A stretch of DNA of 64,000 nucleotides from Polytrichum commune (Eukaryota > Streptophyta > Polytrichopsida > Polytrichales > Polytrichaceae), in assembly GCA_950295325.1 (NCBI GenBank), contig OX485805.1:44602758-44666757 (forward strand). Direction: 5' to 3'. Position 1 is the stretch's first letter. Every line of letters begins with the position of its first letter. The notes under the pieces were generated by a model. It was given only the letters and a program-made list of their open reading frames with translations, was not told the origin of the DNA and searched no databases. Positions 10,178 to 20,709 of the stretch are shown piece after piece. Position numbers and translations under genes: made by a program.

Positions 10178-11303
10178 ATGATCACAGAGTGCTTTGGCAG
10201 ATACGACAACATCCCTCCCGCTACTAATGATGGAATCGATGAGGATGAAAATGACATTGCTTTGGAAGACGACGACCTCCATGACGTAGACCTTACAAAA
10301 GTCATTGAGGAATCAAATATTCCACTATATGAAGGTTCTCAGACAAAGCTTTTAGTTGCAGTGCTTCTCCTATTCAATTGTTTCACGGTATTTGGAGTTT
10401 CAAACACTTGTGCAGATGAAATCTTGAATGTGATCACCGAACTTCTCCCCAAGGGTAATAAACTGCCAAAATCCCACTAGGAAGGGAAGAAATTCCTACG
10501 CCATTTGGGGCTCTCCTACAACTCCATCCATGCCCGTAGAAACGGGTGTTGTTTATTCGAGGAGAGTTAGCAGATTCATTGACCTGTCCAAAATGTGGGG
10601 AGCTGTGATACACATCAAACAATAATACAAGGGCAGTGAAGATACTAAGGCATTTTTCACTTATACCCCGATTGTTGCGAATGTTTCGATGTGCCTGGAT
10701 TGCAGAGTTAACCAAGAGGCAGACATCAAGAAAATAATTCACAGGTAATATGGAGAGTGTTCCAAACTCAAAAGCTTGGAAACACATCAATGTTGTCTAT
10801 TCAGAATTTGCGTCTGAGGAGAGGAACATACAATTAGGGATGGCCCTAGATGGTGTGAACCATTACTCAAACCAATCATTAAGCCACTCAACCTAGCAAG
10901 TATTATTGTTGAACTACAACCTTCCTCTCTGGTTAATCACGAAACATTTTTTTCTAATGTTGGTTCTTCTAATCCCTGGAAAGAAAGCATCACATCGGAA
11001 AATATAGATGTGTACTTGGCCCCACTTATTGAAGAGTTGCAGCAACTGTGGCATGGTGTGAATGTTGTCGATGTCTCCGATGACAGTGAAAACAAGAATT
11101 TTGTCCTCAAAGCGATTTTGATGTGGTGCATTCACGATTATCCTGCGTATGGTCTTGTCTCTGGGCAAGTGACAAAGGGTTACAGAGGATGTACTGAATG
11201 TGGCCCTAATGTCAGTACTCGTCGATCAGCCGCACTCAGTATGGGCAAAAATGTATATTTGGGACATCGGAGATACTTGAAAAGGAATCACCCGTATCAA
11301 TGA
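10178..11303 (+). pseudogene. CACTA transposase Tnp2, N-terminal and central part, broken
   Basis: The translated pieces follow the plant Tnp2 (Transposase_21) order. An acidic start is followed by TKLLVAVLLLFN and LLPKGNKLPKSHY, then EGKKFLRHLGLSYNSIHARRNGC in the next frame. Next come EFASEERNIQLGMALDGVNHYSNQS, VYLAPLIEELQQLWHGV, FVLKAILMWCIHDYPAYG and VTKGYRGCTECG. Frame changes and stops fall between the pieces, for example the stop at 10478-10480. Tnp2 is the catalytic transposase of EnSpm/CACTA elements in the nucleus. The gap at 11304-11768 holds degraded coding sequence, then non-coding DNA rich in GACTA/TAGTC motifs. Confidence 0.75.
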
Positions 11304-11768
11304 CTCCGAAGAGAATTTGATGGCACAAAAGAAAATAGAGCGCCTCCTTGCCCTCTAACTGGTCGAGATATTATGCGCCATGCTAATGTAAGGGAAAAAT
11401 GGCTAAATGCCTCTAACGAGAACAAACATGGGGGGGGGTCAATGATCCAGTGCACCAAACTGAAGTGAAGAGGTTGTCAGCCCTGTACATTCTTCCGTAT
11501 CGGCAGGTTAATAGTCTATCATAGCCATTCTAGACCTTAGACCTTTTTACCTTGTTCTTGTACTATGTGACTACAGAATACTATATGTAATCAATACATT
11601 CCTATCTGCACTGAGTGCATGACTATATGTAATCAACAAATCAGTGCTGCTAGTCACATGTATGTCCTAATATTGACTGAGTAAAATACAATATGACTAG
11701 TTTTAGTCATCAACACCGAATGTACGACTAAATGTAATGACTAGATGTACGACTACATATAGAATGCC

Positions 11769-12729
11769 GTGGTGAGGGGATTTGTAATTGTTCTAACATG
11801 GATTGTGCACTACTGGCAGTGTCTTATGATCCGCCATGTGTTGGATCCAATGCATTGCAAAAAAAACCTGTGCGAAAACATCATAAAGACAATATGGGGA
11901 TTGAAGGATACATTGAAAGTAAGACTAGACCTTAAGGAGGCGAAGATACGTCCCGAGCTCCACCCAAAACATGGTGGAAATGATACCATCATACTACCAG
12001 TTGTTCCTTATGTGCTGTCAAAGGTGGAGAAACCCAAAGACTCCCAACAATTACGTGGGGCAGTTGTCCAAGAGGATAACCGTTGACGGAGACCTTCGTG
12101 GGCTTAAGTCACATGACTACCACATAATGATGTAGTAGATTCTTCCTTTATGTGTGCGAACACTTCTACCAAAGGATTTTCGGGCAGCAATAATTCGTAT
12201 AAGTAGGGTCTTTGTGCATTTATGTGCAAAGTCTGTGGATCCATCAACAATGAAAGACTTGATGGAAGAAATAGCAGTAACTATGTGTATGTTGGAGAAG
12301 GTCTTCCCACCGTCGTTTTTTGATGTCATGTTACATTTGCCGATTCACTTAGTGCAGCAGTTAGACATTTGTGGTCCGGTCCACACACATTGGATGTACC
12401 TTGTGGAACGGTATCTAAAAACGTTGAAGGGCTACGTACGGCAACGAGCACAATTGGAGGGATTGATGGCAAGAGGGTACATCATGGAGGAGGTGCTGGG
12501 ATTCTGCACCAAGTACATGCAAAATTGTACTATGATAGCACGCCGTGTATGGGATGACAAAGAGGAGCCTAGTATAAATGACGAAGTGTTACAAGGGAAA
12601 GGGAGACGACGCATATTGTCAACGGAACTGCAAGAGTGGATTCATGAGTTCGTGCTTAACAACGCTGAAATACTTCAAGATTACAGAGAGTATGAACCTA
12701 AGCAATATAAATGTTACATAGTAATATAA
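11769..12729 (+). pseudogene. CACTA Tnp2 C-terminal part and DUF4218 domain
   Basis: The frame includes RHVLDPMHCKKNLCENIIKT and LKVRLDLKEAKIRPELHP, the Tnp2 segment with the DxMH motif. From 12154 the DUF4218 signature follows: LEKVFPPSFFDVMLHLPIHL, GPVHTHWMY, VERYLKTLKGYVRQRAQLEG and YIMEEVLGFCTKYM. The two parts are separated by a stop near 12084 and a frame change. DUF4218 normally follows Tnp2 in the same CACTA protein. The reading frame of this part stays open to 12729. Confidence 0.8.
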
Positions 12730-12935
12730 GATAAATAGAACACTACGTCTAGTCATCATTTTCGATTTTAGGACTAGCTATTAGCACGAGACAGATGAAA
12801 CAGTCAAGAAAGTGAAAAAAACTACTATGTATAATCACAATTCTAAAGAATATGACTAATAGAGCTGTACATGAGGTAGTATTCTAACAGTTTATGAAAA
12901 ATAACGGACTTGAGGTGATGTGTATACTGCAGGCG

Positions 12936-13761
12936 GTATGCCACTGAAATGAGTCGACGAGAAGAGGCTAGAAAAAAAAGTCCAAACACGTAGCAAGGGA
13001 AGACGCCCAAATTATCCCATTGATATACGATAAGAATCCTTCAATACGTGGTTCCAAAATGTAGTGTCTGAAGACATTGCGAGGGGGAATGATGTCTCTG
13101 AGGATGTACTCGCACTGTTACTGCCTCCTACACGAGAAGCAAAGGGATACAAGGCGATGTACATGCATATGGCAATCATATACGAGTACAAGGAGCAAAA
13201 ACAGATATGTCCACATGTGACAGTGGAGTAGCTGCTACGTTTCTCCAATCTTGTCGCTCTAGTTCTAGTGACAAGAACATGAGGGTAGTAAATCTGGAGT
13301 ATGTGGGGTGGGTGGACGAAATTATTAGCGTAGACTACGGGAAATTTGAAGTGGTGGTGTTGTATTGCACACGGGCACAACCAAACAAGAGGGGAGCTCA
13401 GGCTACAATAAAATGCGACGAATATGGATTCACATTGTTCAGATTAATTTTGATTGATTGATTCCATATTCAATGGAATCTTTTGCATTTCCTCTTCACG
13501 TACAGCAAGTATTTTTTGTAGATGACGAGGAGAACAATGAATGGAAGATTGTTTTACGACGACAGCCGTGTGGCGCAAGAGTCGAGTCAAGCGATGGCAG
13601 AAGGCATGAGGTCCAGAGTGTGCAGTTAGGTAGAGACGAGGAGCATGCAGGCCTACGGCCTGAATGCACTACCATAGACAGGGAACCAGACACTCTTGAT
13701 TTGAGAGGATGTAGGAGACTTACCACCCAAGATGTAAACCAAGCTTTGGTTGTTGTAAACT
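12936..13761 (+). pseudogene. CACTA DUF4216-like C-terminal part
   Basis: Pieces in several frames encode YVGWVDEIISVDYGKFEVVV, IKCDEYGFTLFRLILI and HVQQVFFVDDEENNEWKIVL. This is the DUF4216 pattern that closes many CACTA transposase genes. The frame changes between about 13205 and 13470 show decay. A stop at 13761 follows LDLRGCRRL. The function of DUF4216 is not known. Confidence 0.65.
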
Positions 13762-14690
13762 AGGATCTAGAGGTGGAACATGACCAACTATCAAACACAC
13801 TATGAAGTGTAGTCATTTATTTCATTGCCAAGATATACAATTGGACTTGCCTTCTAATTAACTTCAACGTCACTGATTGAATAAAGAAGATGCATGTGCA
13901 TTGGCTCAAATTTAAATCCAAAACAAACATCAAAACACATCTAAACCAGTGATTGAGAAAAAATTCAGCATCGACGTGAAACAGGGAAAATTTGAAAAGA
14001 GAAAAAATCGAAAGAAAAAGCTAATAAAAAAGAGGGAGAGGTAGAATAAATGAAAGAGGAAATAATAAATGAGAGGAAGAAACGGAGATACAAAATAAAA
14101 CTATCCTAGTCAAAAAGAAAAAATTAAAAAATCAATGCAAAGTAGATAAACGACAAGTATTTGAACAAGGTGCAAAGAGAATTGCAGTGATTGTAGACAA
14201 TGAGAAGGGTAACCGAAAAAAATTTCCATGACATTTAAATTGAAAAAGAGATAGAAAAATGTTGGAAGAAAAAAAATTATGGAATGAAAAAAATTTAAAA
14301 TAAAACTCACGAAAATTTACGAAAATGAAAAATGAAAATAAAAATAACAATATACAGAAGGATAAAACCTTAAAGGAATAAAATAAATTCACGAGAAGAG
14401 TGTAAACTGAAGGAAGGAAAGAAGAAGTGAAATAATAAATTGAACATAAACAAAGGAAAAAAAGTTGCATTAAAACCATGAATGCCCCATTCTAAAATCC
14501 ACTTAGAATTGGCTGCCCAAAACTAGAGTCACCTAACTACTAATTCTAGTCATATGGCTACCCACGAGAAAAATAATCAGGAGAACACGTTCCCTACAGA
14601 GTTCCCATTGAGGTCCCGTGAAAATATGACTAAAATCTTAGTCATGTGATGACTTTAATCATTTATAGTCACCAAAGTGATTACTAATGA
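13762..14690. other. Non-coding 3' part of the CACTA element
   Basis: A purine-rich, AT-rich stretch (13970-14470; its complement reads Phe/Leu-rich but looks like low-complexity artefact) is followed by short TAGTCAT/ATGACTA motifs. It ends at the ATGA target copy (14687-14690). No gene is seen. Confidence 0.5.
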
Positions 14691-15231
14691 AACACTATAT
14701 TCGTTAAATTGAGACTTTTTGGGCATTTTGAGACATTCACAGAAATAAGAACAAGGATAAATGGAACACATATTGGAGAAAGTTGTAAGATGCGAACACT
14801 TTGAAGCGGGTGTTTAGAACAAGAACCCCGTTAATAACTCAATATTTGGGATTGTTTAGGGTGGGCAATCCAAACCTTAGGCCAAGTTGAAGGGGAAATC
14901 TTAAAACATTCATATTATCGCACAAAAACTTGTATGAATATGGTTTAGGTAGGGCAATCCAAACCATAGATCATATTGAAGGGGAAATATGTGAACCAAT
15001 ATAATATAACATACAAAATATTCCAAACTCATATTTGTGATGGTTTAGGTAGGGCAATCCAAACCTTAGACCATATGGAAGGGGAAATCATGTGACACTT
15101 ATATTATTGCAAAAAAAAAACATACAAAGTGTGGCATGTAAAATGCATAGCATGCTAACACAACACATCCATTGGATAGTGCGACCCAAAATGTTCTTGC
15201 CTATGGCCCAAAACCCTACGCCTACTATGGC
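14691..15231. repeat. Left terminal region of B with three decayed palindromes
   Basis: After the terminal repeat, a unit of about 90 bases occurs three times. Each contains GTTTAGG(G)T(A)G, two bases, then CAATCCAAAC (14854-14875, 14943-14964, 15043-15064). These keep the 10+2+10 build of the B palindrome with two or three changes per arm. No gene is seen before 15232. Confidence 0.65.
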
Positions 15232-16033
15232 CTATCTAGCCTCGGAGACTACCTCTTTTTCTTTTGCTTCATTTTCTTTTGCTTTTTTTTCTTTTTTTTC
15301 TTTTTCTTTTGCTACGGCTTCTTTTGCTCGCATTGCTTCAACATTCCTGAAAATCTCCGCCCCGCGACTATAGCCATTCTTGGGGTGACCGCCATCAATA
15401 ACACATTTTGGATTCCGTCGGCCGCCCGAATTATACGACGAAGAATTCGAATACGATGAAGTGGACTGTCTTGCATTTCTGGTCATGGAGTAGAAACGCT
15501 CCAACTCGACGGACGCACTAGCCCGCATAGGTCTACGGGTGGGAGCAACCTGCAACGCGTGAATGCAAGAACACACGTGTTAGTTTAGGGAGGAAGACCC
15601 AAACGTGTCACACGTTCATTTTTTAAGTGCCGGATGATTGTAATGCGCGGTTAACCATGTTTTGGGGGGGGGGGTTCACCTTGTCACCGGGGGCGTTCCC
15701 GTCGGAGTCGGCGAGGAGGGGCAATGCGTCCCGCAAAGGAATAGGAAGGGTGCCACTCTTCGTAGGCCGAGCGTCCATCCGCAGCCGCCGTTGAGGTGTA
15801 CTACTGCCGCCGGGCCGAGAGGGGGACGTCCGGACGCATTTGCGATTTATGCCCTTGAGCGGCGACGGGGACGGAGATCGCCGGAAGATTTGCTTGGGTG
15901 GGGGGCTATCGACGACGCCGGCGTCAAGAGGCTCCTTGGAGTAGTCGATGGTGGATGCGGCATCGTAGACGGTCTCGTAGAAGAAGCTCCCCAAGTTTTA
16001 TTCGCTGACGATCTCAATCGAGGGCTCCAAACG
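15232..16033 (-). pseudogene. Gene 4 of element B (unknown function)
   Basis: Exon 1 (16033-15680) follows the acceptor GCCATCAG and encodes FFYETVYDAASTIDYSKE, GVVDSPPPK and a basic stretch. It ends GDK before GTGAACC. Exon 2 (15549-15232) follows GTTGCAG with VAPTRRPMRASASVELE, then SSSYNSGG, NGYSRGAEIFRNVEAM and a long Lys/Glu/Ala-rich tail that is predicted helical. The splice points match those in A and C. A TAA near the start of exon 1, after EIVSE, interrupts the frame unless translation begins later. I recognise no family. The acidic-basic tail after EIFR is the most conserved part. Confidence 0.5.
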
Positions 16034-16152
16034 CTGATGGCAAAATTAAAACAAACAAAACCCAAGGGGAGGGGGGCAGGGGGGGAGCATGAGAAAATCG
16101 ATATACAATTGAGGCATACTATATCACACACAATGGCACACCATGTAGTATC

Positions 16153-16968
16153 TCAAATGAGTTTATTATATTTCGCGTGAGCGTACAACTCTCTGTACAT
16201 ATAGTCCTTCGGATCCATGTATCTTTCGCCTATCGGATTACAACTAAGGAACCGGGGCACGGGTAGTCCGCTCCCCACGAGCGTTTGAATGTACTTAAGT
16301 AGGTCTAACAAAAAGCGGTCTCGGACCTTCTCGACCGTCCACGTGGGGCAAACGATGAAGTTGGAGGTCGGGTTCAAAATGTTTTTGGAAGCGATGTCGT
16401 CCACCATCAACGTGTTGTCACGGGTGGGGCGAACGTCGTAGGGACAGCCGACCATGGTCGGACGCTGGTCCCATACGACTGGCTTCAAGACCTTAAGAAA
16501 TTGGTTTACGGCGGGGTTGTTGGGCTTCTTCACAACCCTGCCCTTGGGGGTGTACAATGTTTTACAAGAATCATGTCCTAGGACCAAGCACGGGGGTTGG
16601 AGTCCCTTGAAGATGAACTCCACGACGGCCTGGATATTCTCGGACTTCATGGAGCTCCAAATGATCACCCACCATTTGGATAGGGCGACCTGTAGGAAGC
16701 GCCGAAGCCACGGGCGGAGGTACACTAGCTTGTTTTTGATGTACGCGGGGGGGGGTCCATCGTAGTTGGCGTCCTCGGGCTTGCAGAAAGGCACCGTTGG
16801 GACCCTCGGACAATGCACGCACTGGACAAGGACCCCGTTGAGGTCTAGCACCAGGAACCGGGTCTTGGGAGGCGAAGGTGGCGAGGGCAAAATCGGGGGG
16901 ACCACCGCGCTGTCCTCCACACTCCTCGGAGAGGATCGGTGGGGAGCCGCGACGCTATGCTCCGAACC
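16153..16968 (-). CDS. FCP1/NIF-like HAD domain, last exon of the B cargo gene
   Basis: This exon starts after CGCCGCAG in phase 0 and ends with KYNKLI and TGA (16153-16155). About 30 low-complexity residues precede RFLVLDLNGVLVQ (motif I). Then come YLRPWLRRFLQVALSKWWVIIWSSMK (motif II region, with tryptophans typical of FCP1/NIF domains), CLVLGHDSCK, NQFLKVLKPVVW and LMVDDIASKNILNP (motif IV region). Motif I is D-L-N-G-V, so the second aspartate of the DxDx(T/V) acid-base pair is Asn. The domain may bind phosphoprotein without cleaving it. It is open throughout, unlike the A copy. It is probably translated as the C-terminal domain of the upstream ParB/MTase-like protein, because the splice phase agrees in both elements. 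A separate short transcript cannot be excluded. Confidence 0.7.
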   Translation of the reverse strand, partial: GSEHSVAAPHRSSPRSVEDSAVVPPILPSPPSPPKTRFLVLDLNGVLVQCVHCPRVPTVPFCKPEDANYDGPPPAYIKNKLVYLRPWLRRFLQVALSKWWVIIWSSMKSENIQAVVEFIFKGLQPPCLVLGHDSCKTLYTPKGRVVKKPNNPAVNQFLKVLKPVVWDQRPTMVGCPYDVRPTRDNTLMVDDIASKNILNPTSNFIVCPTWTVEKVRDRFLLDLLKYIQTLVGSGLPVPRFLSCNPIGERYMDPKDYMYRELYAHAKYNKLI

Positions 16969-17463
16969 CTGCGGCGACGAGCGAGAGAAGGCGGCGAGGA
17001 CTATGTTATGCTATGTCCATCTCAAGCAGAACGGAAATTTTGTGCAAACACAAGAAGAATTGGACCATTGGTGGCAACAAAAACATACAAGGGAACAACA
17101 TACATTGGGACACGGATGCAAACATATGGGCGCCAAAAATAATAATTTTATTTTTACAAATCTCTATGTACAATTTGATTCGGGGGGGGGGGGGGGGGGG
17201 CGCGGTGAACGAGGGCATTCACACTATCCTAATTCTACATCTACAAAATTGGTTGCGCGCCGCCAAGGTCGAGCGTAGTCGAATGCAGGTGAGACGAAGG
17301 GGATCGCGGGGGGGCACGTTGGGGGGAGGGGGAGCAAGTGTAGACCAGGGGGGGCAGGGGGTGTGCATTTCCTCCTAGCATGGGGGACACGACCACGCCA
17401 ACAAGACAATGACCCAGGAAGTTTGGGTCGGTCGACCCAAACTGGGAGGGCTCAGTGTATTAC
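16969..17463 (-). other. Intron before the FCP1-like exon (B), with G-tract and palindrome
   Basis: The donor GAG|GTAATA and acceptor CGCCGCAG are both phase 0. It contains a run of about 20 G (17180-17200) and further G-rich tracts at 17300-17360. A perfect B-type palindrome with centre GT lies at 17421-17442. No gene is seen. Confidence 0.65.
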
Positions 17464-18950
17464 CTCGCCCTGGTCATGTCTCGACGATGTGGAAGCCTCC
17501 ACCGTCCCCGCTGCCCCGCCTCTCTCGCCACCGCCTTCTCCGACGACGTCAGGAACCTTCTCCTGCAAACGATCGGCATCAGGCCCTTGTCCTAAACCAA
17601 TCTCCGCATGTGCATCATGCATGGGTTCATCGATTTGGTTAGGAGTAGAGGTATCACCAGGCCCTTGCAGGCCTTCAACATCTAGCATGGCCGTGTCTAG
17701 TTGACACCCATGTTGGTCAAGGGAGGACTGCGCTGCAACGGGGTTTGGGTCGCCCGACCCAAACTGTCCTGCATCTGGAGAGGGCCCTTCGGACACTACA
17801 GTGGATGGTGGGTTTGGGTCGGTCGACCCAAACATCCTGGGGTCGTCCGATTGGTGGGGTGGCGCCATGACTATGGGGGGCCGAAGTGGTGGAGGGCCCA
17901 AAGGGGAGGAGGCTCCAGAGACGCGCCAGATGTTGGAGTCATCCACTTGCTGGACCGGCGCGTACGGAACTTGGTGGGGCTGCATCAAGTGCTGGAAGCT
18001 GAAAGACGATTGCGGCACAGGCTGCTGAGGGATGCTCTGCGGATGGAAGCCGGGGGGCAAGTGCGGGAAGGAGCTGGAAGGAGCCACCACCAAACCTTGC
18101 GCCCACATTCCTTGTATCACTTGTGATATCAAGTCGGCGTGAGACGGAGGTTGGGCCATCGCCCTTTGACGCTCCTGCTCCAACAGGAGAGCCCTCAGCT
18201 CTGCGACCTCGTTCCGCATTGAGGGTTCTTCTGCGGCAGCCTTCTGCAGGCGGACTCGCTGCTCCTTGTCCCTCCTCATCTTCTCGTTCGCCTCCTCCAC
18301 AGTCAGGACCTCGGGCTTCACCCTAACCATGCCAGCGAACGCTGTCGGGGACGGGGGATCTGATCTTAGCCGTTTGGCGAGCTCAATGTCATCGTCGTCC
18401 TCACTACTTATGGCAATGGTCTCCTCCACGGAGTAGTCGCCATACAGCTTCTTCCCCTTTAACTTCCTCCTCTCCTTGAACGTCGCGGTGGCGTCCCTGG
18501 AGTACATGTCCCGTGCATCGTCCACAGTCAGGACGGGCACGAGCTTACTCTGCGGGGTTGCCGCCCGCATCGCCTTCTTCCGTTGAGGGGCTTCGGATTC
18601 TTGCGTGAAGCCCGTTGCCCCTTCCTCGACGTCGCCTTCTTCTCCGCCTCCTCGTGTTCCTCTTCTTCCTCCTCCTCCTCCTCAACCTCGCCACCTTCTG
18701 TGCGGGACGGATTGCCCGGATGCAACCCGACCAGAGGTTCGGGAACTTGGGTCGTGGCCCTCATGGCCATTTCCTCCGGGTTGATGCGCCTCACCCTATC
18801 AAGAGGGTTTTCGCCACCCTGAACAACCTCGTCGACGTAGCTACCCGGGATCCAATCGAGGATGTCCATCTTCTTCGCCAGCGATTTCTGCACCCTGTAA
18901 AATGGCAGATCGCCATCCTCTATGTAGGAGTATATATTCAGCCCCGACAT
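17464..18950 (-). pseudogene. ParB/MTase-like gene of B, exon 3 (MTase tail and low-complexity region)
   Basis: The exon opens after TGTGTAG with MSGLNIYSYIEDGDLPFYRVQKSLAKKM. This continues the preceding GGS...AAM motif as in DNA methyltransferases, where a strand ending in an acidic residue binds the SAM ribose. After an acidic Glu repeat the frame changes (overlap near 18528-18640). The exon length is not a multiple of three although both borders are phase 0, so an indel in the GAG/GAA repeat or an unseen intron must be assumed. The rest has a charged helix (18200-18330), a Pro/Gln/His-rich stretch and an acidic tail. It holds two in-frame palindromes, read as FGSGDPN and FGSTDPN. The function of the tail is unknown. 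Confidence 0.55.
17743..17833. repeat. Two B-type palindromes in coding sequence
   Basis: 17743-17764 has perfect arms GTTTGGGTCG and CGACCCAAAC with centre CC. 17812-17833 has the same arms with centre GT. Both add seven codons without a stop. Confidence 0.9.
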
Positions 18951-19111
18951 CTACACAATCCAAGTTATAGGGAAATTAGAATTTGTCGAGGCAATCACAT
19001 AAACAAGACTAAATACAATGTGTAGTTTGGGTCGGTCGACCCAAACCTGCAAAGAGCCTAGTTTGGGTCGGTCGACCCAAACCTGCTTACGAGCTATAGA
19101 AAGTCACTTAC
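18951..19111 (-). repeat. Intron with two B-type palindromes
   Basis: The donor is ATG|GTAAGT and the acceptor TGTGTAG. It holds perfect palindromes at 19025-19046 and 19061-19082, both with centre GT. The position in the gene equals the A intron 1143-1296. Confidence 0.9.
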
Positions 19112-20441
19112 CATAGCAGCATAGACAGGTTTTGAGCCTCCGAAGACGTTGAAGATGCAGTCCCCTCTCCTCGTCAGCGTCCTCATCATTCTCATGTAAA
19201 ATTCCATCCGCAGCTCATCTGCAGGATAGTTCGCGTATTTAGCCTCGTCGTAGAGGCACTTGTTCGCACCCAACCCTTCTGGAACTTGGAAGAGTTTGTC
19301 CATCCGGGATATAGGGTGGTTTGGCACCTTCAGCAACTTCGCTTTGTACACGAAGTACAAACACAAGACGTTGACGAACTTGGTCTTCTTGTCCTTCAAC
19401 GTCGTGTAAGCCCCCTCCGCCGGTGCGGCGATGTAGTGAGACTTGGACACTGCATACTCCGGCTGCAGTTTCCGGACAAGCTCGTACACCTGCTCCGCCC
19501 TTCTATCCTCGACTATCCAAAGCCAGATATCTACCTCCCTGAACTTAGGGCTTGCATAATCGACGAACTTAGTTAAGAAGGGGTCGTAGAAAAGGGTGCT
19601 CATCGTGCCCTCAAATGAGCTTCCAGGAATATTTCTACAATCAATCATCCCAAAAGGAAAGCGGTCCTTTGCTTTCGTCCTTATCGCCATTCTGGCGTCT
19701 TGACCTGGCCAGCCCTGAATTTTCAAAGGCTCGAAGGTGACAAGGTTGAAGTAGGCGTCCCCTTCAAACTGGACAATCTTCTTCTCCTTGATGAAGTTCG
19801 AGAACGCACGCGCTGTGTGATCCGGAAGCGCCCGGTTCTTCCCACCTTTCACCATCTTGGCCCGCAAGAAGTCGTCCCCCGCTTCCCTTATTAGAGCCGC
19901 CATGGAGGCACTGGTGAACTTATATTCATCTTTGAATGCTCTCCAGTTAGCCCCATGAACCTCGCCGTCTACGACAATATTCCTCTCTGGCACCAATTTA
20001 TGCAGCTCCTGCACGATAGTCGTCTTCTTTTTCCTGTTATCCGTCCATTCCTTCATGGTGTAGCATGAAGGAACGAAGGATTTGGGCTTTTGGAAGACAA
20101 TCTTCGGGTGCACCCAACACCTCTTCGCCGTGGGTGCCACGTGCAGGATGTGAGATGCCGCCTTCTCCACCTCCGTCTCTGACAGCCCTTGAAGAGTTCT
20201 AAAGAACTCTCTCACGAGAGGCTTCATCTGCTTGAAGCGCGAGGTTTGGCTGAAGAAAATGCCAGTGTCGGGGTCGATCAAATCCCCCGTCTCGTGCTTT
20301 TCAAACACGGTTTTCCACTTCCTCCAAACTGAGTCCGATGCTGTAATCAAGTAAATTACCCTTGAGGTCGCTGTATTTCTTCTGCTTGTGGCTCGAATTA
20401 TCAATGGAGGAGAATTTGTTGATCATTTGGTATTTGAAATT
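19112..20441 (-). CDS. ParB/MTase-like gene of B, exon 2 (MTase-like core)
   Basis: The exon starts after CACGTGCAG in phase 0. The frame joins exon 1 only if 19 bases at 20341-20359 are skipped; these begin GT and end AG. Landmarks in order are FEKHETGDLIDPDTGIFF, CWVHPK, LVPERNIVVDGEVHGANW, FGMIDCRNIPG, LFYDPFLTKF, DIWLWIVED, DELRMEFYMRMM and GDCIFNVFGGSKPVYAAM. The last follows the 'relocation' helix, as in beta-class N4/N6 methyltransferases, where the FxGxG-like loop binds SAM. I see no canonical DPPY or DPPW catalytic motif; MIDCRNIPG stands where one might expect it. The likely role is DNA binding or modification in the nucleus. Catalysis is doubtful. Fold assignment is by pattern only. 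Confidence 0.55.
20341..20359 (-). other. 19-nt GT...AG segment that breaks the frame
   Basis: On the minus strand the segment begins GTAATT and ends ATTACAG, between codons for SDLK and ASDSVW. Read through, the exon-1 frame stops at a TGA about 35 bases later. Without it, the frame runs on to FEKHETG. It is far shorter than known plant introns, so an insertion in a dead copy is equally possible. Confidence 0.4.
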
Positions 20442-20709
20442 CTGCACGTGAACAAAACAGAACATTTGAATGCGTGTTAGTTAAGTACATGTGATTTCCA
20501 AACCATATCATGACCAACATCTACAACAAGAGTTTGGGTCGGTCGACCCAAACTGAAAAAAAACACAAGACTGCAACAGTTGTTTGGGTCGATCGACCCA
20601 AACTAAAAAAACACAAGACTGCAACAGTTGTTTGGGTCGATCGACCCAAACTAAAAAAAACACAAGACTGCACCAGGAGTTTGGGTCGGTCGACCCAAAC
20701 AATACTCAC
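20442..20709 (-). repeat. Intron with four B-type palindromes
   Basis: The donor GAG|GTGAGT is canonical and the acceptor is CACGTGCAG. Palindromes are at 20532-20553 (GT), 20582-20603 (AT), 20630-20651 (AT) and 20679-20700 (GT). All have perfect arms, separated by a 49-bp repeat containing AAACACAAGACTGCA. Confidence 0.9.

Noticed and set aside
14132..14479. Phe/Leu-rich minus-strand frame resembling a membrane protein
   Set aside because: It is the complement of a purine-rich low-complexity tract in the CACTA 3' region.
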